Source of the DNA: Enterocloster hominis (ex Liu et al. 2021)
GTDB taxonomy: Bacteria; Bacillota; Clostridia; Lachnospirales; Lachnospiraceae
DNA: 64,000 nucleotides
Assembly (NCBI GenBank): GCA_014385265.1
Contig: JACRTJ010000024.1
Coordinates: 53,565-117,564 of the forward strand
Reading direction: 5' to 3'
Under the pieces are notes generated by a model that searched no databases, had not been told where the DNA came from, and was given only the letters and a program-made list of their open reading frames with translations. Every line of letters begins with the position of its first letter. The stretch's first letter is position 1. A program made the position numbers and the translations under genes. Below, piece by piece: positions 60,970 through 64,000 of this stretch.

Positions 60970-62160
60970 TTATACCAGAGCCAGAGTTTCTCTTGCGATT
61001 GCTAACTCCTCGTTGGTGGGGATCACCATAACCTGGACCTTGGAGTCCGGAGTGGAGATCACCACATCCTTGCCGCGGATGCTGTTGGCCTCGTCGTCGA
61101 TCTTGATTCCCAGGTAGGAAAGGTGGTCGCAGATGGCCTTTCTTGTGGACTTGCCGTTTTCTCCAAGGCCTGCGGTAAATGCGATCACATCAACACCGTC
61201 CATAGCGGCAACGTAAGCGCCGATGTATTTAACAACACGGTAATTGTATGCCTTTAAGGCCTTTTCAGCACGGTCATTTCCGGCAGCGGCAGCCTCTTCC
61301 AGGTCACGGAAGTCGCTGGATACGCCGGAAAGTCCCAGAACGCCGGATTTCTTATTGAGCACGTTCATAACGCCTGCAATATCCAGGTTCTCTTTCTTTG
61401 CGATGTATTCCATGATAGCCGGATCCATATCGCCGGAACGGGTACCCATGATCAGGCCCTCAAGGGGAGTCAGACCCATGCTGGTATCAACGGATTTACC
61501 GTTCTTTACAGCAGAAAGGCTTGCGCCGTTGCCCAGGTGGCAAACGATGATCTTAAGGTCCTCATAGGGCTTTCCAGCTACCTCGGCAGCCTTTTTGGAT
61601 ACGAAGCTGTGGGAGGTTCCGTGGAAACCGTATCTTCTTACCTTGTAATTCTCATAGTACTCGTAGGGAAGGCCGTAAAGATAAGCCTCCTCCGGCATTG
61701 TCTGATGGAAAGCTGTATCGAATACTGCTACCATGGGAACGCCCGGCATTAACTCCTGGCATGCGCGGATCCCGATCAGGTTTGCCGGGTTGTGGAGCGG
61801 AGCCAGATCGTTGCATTCTTCGATGGCCTTGATGGCGTCCTCTGTGAGAAGAGTGGAGGATGTGAATTTCTCTCCGCCATGAACTACACGATGGCCGACA
61901 GCGCCAACCTCTTTTAAGCTCTTGATCACGCCGTTCTTCTCATTGGTAAGGGCATCCAGTACCAGCTGGATCGCCTGGGTGTGGGTCGGCATAGGGGAAA
62001 CGGTAACCTCTTTGTCTCCGCCAGCCGGCTGGTAGGTGATCTGGCTGCCTTCGATCCCGATTCTCTCGCAGAGACCCTTTGCCAGGACTGCCTCTGTATC
62101 AGAGTTGATGAGCTGGTACTTTAAAGAAGAACTTCCGCAGTTGATAACTAAAATATTCAT
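60970..62160 (-). CDS. ackA: Acetate kinase
   Basis: About 396 residues. Makes ATP from acetyl phosphate. [40 protein letters not shown] and [20 protein letters not shown] are all present. The ATG at 62160 has AAAGGAG 9 bases upstream, and the ATG at 62166 would be too close. Follows pta by 33 bases. Together they give the standard acetate fermentation branch. Confidence 0.97.
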   Translation of the reverse strand: MNILVINCGSSSLKYQLINSDTEAVLAKGLCERIGIEGSQITYQPAGGDKEVTVSPMPTHTQAIQLVLDALTNEKNGVIKSLKEVGAVGHRVVHGGEKFTSSTLLTEDAIKAIEECNDLAPLHNPANLIGIRACQELMPGVPMVAVFDTAFHQTMPEEAYLYGLPYEYYENYKVRRYGFHGTSHSFVSKKAAEVAGKPYEDLKIIVCHLGNGASLSAVKNGKSVDTSMGLTPLEGLIMGTRSGDMDPAIMEYIAKKENLDIAGVMNVLNKKSGVLGLSGVSSDFRDLEEAAAAGNDRAEKALKAYNYRVVKYIGAYVAAMDGVDVIAFTAGLGENGKSTRKAICDHLSYLGIKIDDEANSIRGKDVVISTPDSKVQVMVIPTNEELAIARETLALV

Positions 62161-62193
62161 TTCCATAAACTCCTTTTCCTGTTTCCGATTGGT

Positions 62194-63198
62194 TTATTTT
62201 GCCATCTGGGCCTGTACGGCAGTCAGGGCAACCACGCCGACGATATCCTCGGCAGAGCAGCCGCGGGATAAGTCATTGACCGGTTTTGCGATACCCTGGA
62301 GCATGGGGCCGTAGGCCTCAGCCTTTGCCAGTCTCTGCACCAGCTTATAGCCGATATTTCCGCAGTCTAAGTTGGGGAAGATCAGCACGTTGGCCTGTCC
62401 GGCGACCTTGCTGTCTTTTGCTTTGGATTTTGCAACAGACGGAACGATGGCTGCATCCAGCTGAAGTTCTCCGTCTAAGTTTAATTCCGGATATTTCTCA
62501 TGGGCAATGCTCACAGCCGCTGTAACCTTGTCTACCAGAGCGTGCTTGGCGCTTCCTTTGGTGGAATGGGACAGCATTGCGATCTTCGGCTCCTCGCCCG
62601 TAAGAGCGCGGAAGCTGTCGGAGCTGCTGTTGGCGATGGCTGCCAGTTCCTCAGAGGTGGGATCCTGGTTTAAGCCGCAGTCCGCAAACAGGAAGGTGCC
62701 GTTGGCACCGTATTCGCAGTTGGGAACGTCCATGATGAAGAAACCGGAAACGAGCTCAGTTCCCGGAGCCGTTTTAAGGATCTGGAGAGCCGGTCTTAAG
62801 GTATCAGCGGTAGCGTGGCATGCGCCGGCCACAAGGCCGTCTGCGTCCCCTTCCTTTACCATCATAACACCGTAGGTAATAAGATCGCTCTTTAAGGTGG
62901 CAGTGGCCTTTTCCAGGGTCATGCCTTTTTTCTCTCTCAGCTTAAACAGTGTCCCGGCATAATGCTCAAATTTCGGATCTGTTTCCGGATCCACGATCTT
63001 TACGCCTTCAATATCAGCGTTCAGCGCTGCTGCATCTTTTTTAATGGTTTCTGCGTTACCAACGAGGATCAGGTCGGCAGTTCCCTCTTTTAAAATCTGG
63101 GCGGCAGCGGTCAGAGTTCTCTGGTCCTCGCTTTCCGGCAGAACGATGGTCTTTCTGTTCTGTCTGGCCTTTTCTTTCATAAGATCAATGAATGCCAT
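62194..63198 (-). CDS. pta: Phosphate acetyltransferase
   Basis: 334 residues, the short PTA_PTB form without a regulatory domain. Interconverts acetyl-CoA and acetyl phosphate. LPESEDQRTLTAAAQIL, GACHATADTLRPALQI and VLIFPNLDCGNIGYKLVQRL are typical. GGGAGTAATTATC ribosome site. First gene of pta-ackA. Confidence 0.97.
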   Translation of the reverse strand: MAFIDLMKEKARQNRKTIVLPESEDQRTLTAAAQILKEGTADLILVGNAETIKKDAAALNADIEGVKIVDPETDPKFEHYAGTLFKLREKKGMTLEKATATLKSDLITYGVMMVKEGDADGLVAGACHATADTLRPALQILKTAPGTELVSGFFIMDVPNCEYGANGTFLFADCGLNQDPTSEELAAIANSSSDSFRALTGEEPKIAMLSHSTKGSAKHALVDKVTAAVSIAHEKYPELNLDGELQLDAAIVPSVAKSKAKDSKVAGQANVLIFPNLDCGNIGYKLVQRLAKAEAYGPMLQGIAKPVNDLSRGCSAEDIVGVVALTAVQAQMAK

Positions 63199-63248
63199 GA
63201 TAATTACTCCCTTCTGGTTTCCATAGTATTGTTATCATACCTGTTTCT

Positions 63249-63277
63249 ATTATATCGCACACAAATTGGCGATACAA
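63249..63277 (-). promoter_or_regulatory. Promoter of pta-ackA
   Basis: TTGTAT, a 17-base spacer and TATAAT on the - strand. Confidence 0.82.
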
Positions 63278-63320
63278 GTTCGTTTTTCCAAAATTTTGCA
63301 CTTTTTTCAATACGTTTTGT

Positions 63321-63360
63321 TAAAAAAAAGACGGGCGGAAGGAAATCTCCCTTCCGCCCA
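63321..63360 (-). terminator. Terminator after pstA
   Basis: GGGCGGAAGG and CCTTCCGCCC form a 10-bp stem with a 7-base loop, followed by a run of T on the - strand. Confidence 0.92.
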
Positions 63361-63392
63361 TGCCATTACATAGTCTCTTTTCGATTATTTAT

Positions 63393-63725
63393 TTAAATTT
63401 TTTCGTAATCTTCCACATCGATCACAAAGATCGTAGCGCCGCCCACTTCCACATTCATCGGCATTGTAGCGCAGTTCATCATTGCAGAACCGGAAATATA
63501 CGGCATATTGATGGTGATCTTCTGTCTTGCGCCGCATTCCTTTTTGATCGTCTCGATCGCTTCTTTTACACGCTCCTCCTCGGTACCGATCATCAGAGTC
63601 GTATTGCCTTTCCGTAAGAAGCCGCCGGTGGATGAAAGCTTTGTGATGCTGAAGCGTTTCTGGGTCAGGGCGTTGACCACTTCATCCTCATTATCATATC
63701 GTATAATAGCGAAAATAAGTTTCAT
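63393..63725 (-). CDS. pstA: Cyclic-di-AMP receptor PstA (DarA)
   Basis: 110-residue PII-like protein that binds cyclic-di-AMP. The N-terminus KLIFAIIRYDNEDEVVNALTQKRFSITKLSSTGGFLRKGNTTL and TLMIGTEEERVKEAIETIKKEC match the family. The C-terminal EVGGATIFVIDVEDYEKI is also typical. Monocistronic, with a promoter and terminator. Signalling output is unknown in all species, but its presence implies c-di-AMP metabolism. Confidence 0.95.
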   Translation of the reverse strand: MKLIFAIIRYDNEDEVVNALTQKRFSITKLSSTGGFLRKGNTTLMIGTEEERVKEAIETIKKECGARQKITINMPYISGSAMMNCATMPMNVEVGGATIFVIDVEDYEKI

Positions 63726-63757
63726 AGGATCAGTCCTTTCTTTTCTGGATTTTCTCT

Positions 63758-63786
63758 AGTATATCACAGTTTTTGTCAAAAAACAA
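63758..63786 (-). promoter_or_regulatory. Promoter of pstA
   Basis: TTGTTT, a 17-base spacer and TATACT with an extended TGA on the - strand. Confidence 0.75.
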
Positions 63787-64000
63787 ATGAATATTTCATT
63801 AATTTCATATCAATTCCCTGGGATTTTTCCAGTTGATTTCCCTGGGCTTGTATGATAAGGTAACAAAAAACGTGTGAGGTCAAGTGTGAAGCAATGAGCC
63901 GAAAATAGACCATAAACGTCCCTTGTGTGGAAAATCTGGTTTTTAAGATTTATCCAGAATGAACAGCACATTGCTGTTGAAGGAGTTTTAGTGTTTCCGG
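63787..64000 (+). other. Right-edge region without a recognised gene
   Basis: No long frame is visible. AAGGAG at 63980-63985 is followed 6 bases later by GTG 63991, which could begin a gene cut by the window edge. A 10-codon frame (MNSTLLLKEF) ends just before it and could be a leader peptide or chance. No confident promoter. Confidence 0.3.

Overview
The window looks like a chromosomal segment of an anaerobic, spore-forming Bacillota of class Clostridia, most likely a Lachnospiraceae relative (for example the Clostridium clostridioforme/Enterocloster neighbourhood). The evidence is an alpha/beta small acid-soluble spore protein, the sporulation protein YlbJ next to coaD, an L27 with a cleavable N-terminal extension next to the Prp protease, a lexA/yneA-type divergent pair, a PstA-type cyclic-di-AMP receptor, and strong AGGAGG ribosome sites with frequent TTG or GTG starts. 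No rRNA or tRNA gene, CRISPR array, insertion sequence or prophage was recognised. The placement is inferred from gene content only.

Layout. 1-6561 (+): end of ffh, then rpsP-khpA-rimM-trmD, rplS with its own promoter and terminator, and lepB-rbgA-rnhB-yraN-pgeF. 6702-12214 (+ except ylbJ): spore protein, rsmD-coaD, a coiled-coil protein, ylbJ, an M23 peptidase, a pseudouridine synthase and a HAD phosphatase. 12225-20479 (+): YgiQ radical SAM protein, SDR, membrane protein, RluA-type synthase, recU, hflK-hflC, pepT. 20625-22993: an MBOAT/SGNH O-acylation pair. 23145-24323: cation:proton antiporter. 24564-28351: radical SAM pair plus RNase G. 28386-28741: a tandem array of about 111 bp units. 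28785-34557: CofE-like gene, rplU-prp-rpmA, obg-yhbY-nadD-yqeK-rsfS. 34743-38973: lexA/yneA SOS region with four candidate LexA operators, tyrosine recombinase-ttcA pair, a tiny membrane peptide and a Uma2-type nuclease gene. 39124-43444 (-): NlpC/P60 protein, cytidylate-kinase-like protein, ClC transporter. 43517-51378 (-): plsX-acpP-rnc-smc-ftsY-ilvA. 51588-53703 (+): ilvB-ilvN. 53753-54465 (-): yceD-rpmF. 54518-60841 (-): a non-standard Dlt-like operon. 60970-63725 (-): pta-ackA and pstA.

How it fits together. Most of the window is information-processing and cell-envelope housekeeping in long co-oriented operons bounded by clear terminators. The most unusual locus is 54518-60841. It holds a secreted transglutaminase with cell-wall-binding repeats, a stand-alone carrier protein, an MBOAT, a DltD-position SGNH-like protein with Cys where Ser is expected, a small secreted protein and an adenylation enzyme. 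That enzyme has Val where amino-acid-activating domains keep the Asp that binds the substrate amine. This could be an envelope acylation pathway with a substrate other than D-alanine. Both MBOATs in the window end in the same F-[IL]-Y-x-R-F tail. Two rearrangements of conserved clusters are also visible: ftsY and ffh are about 44 kb apart in opposite orientation, and ilvBN sits between rpmF and plsX.
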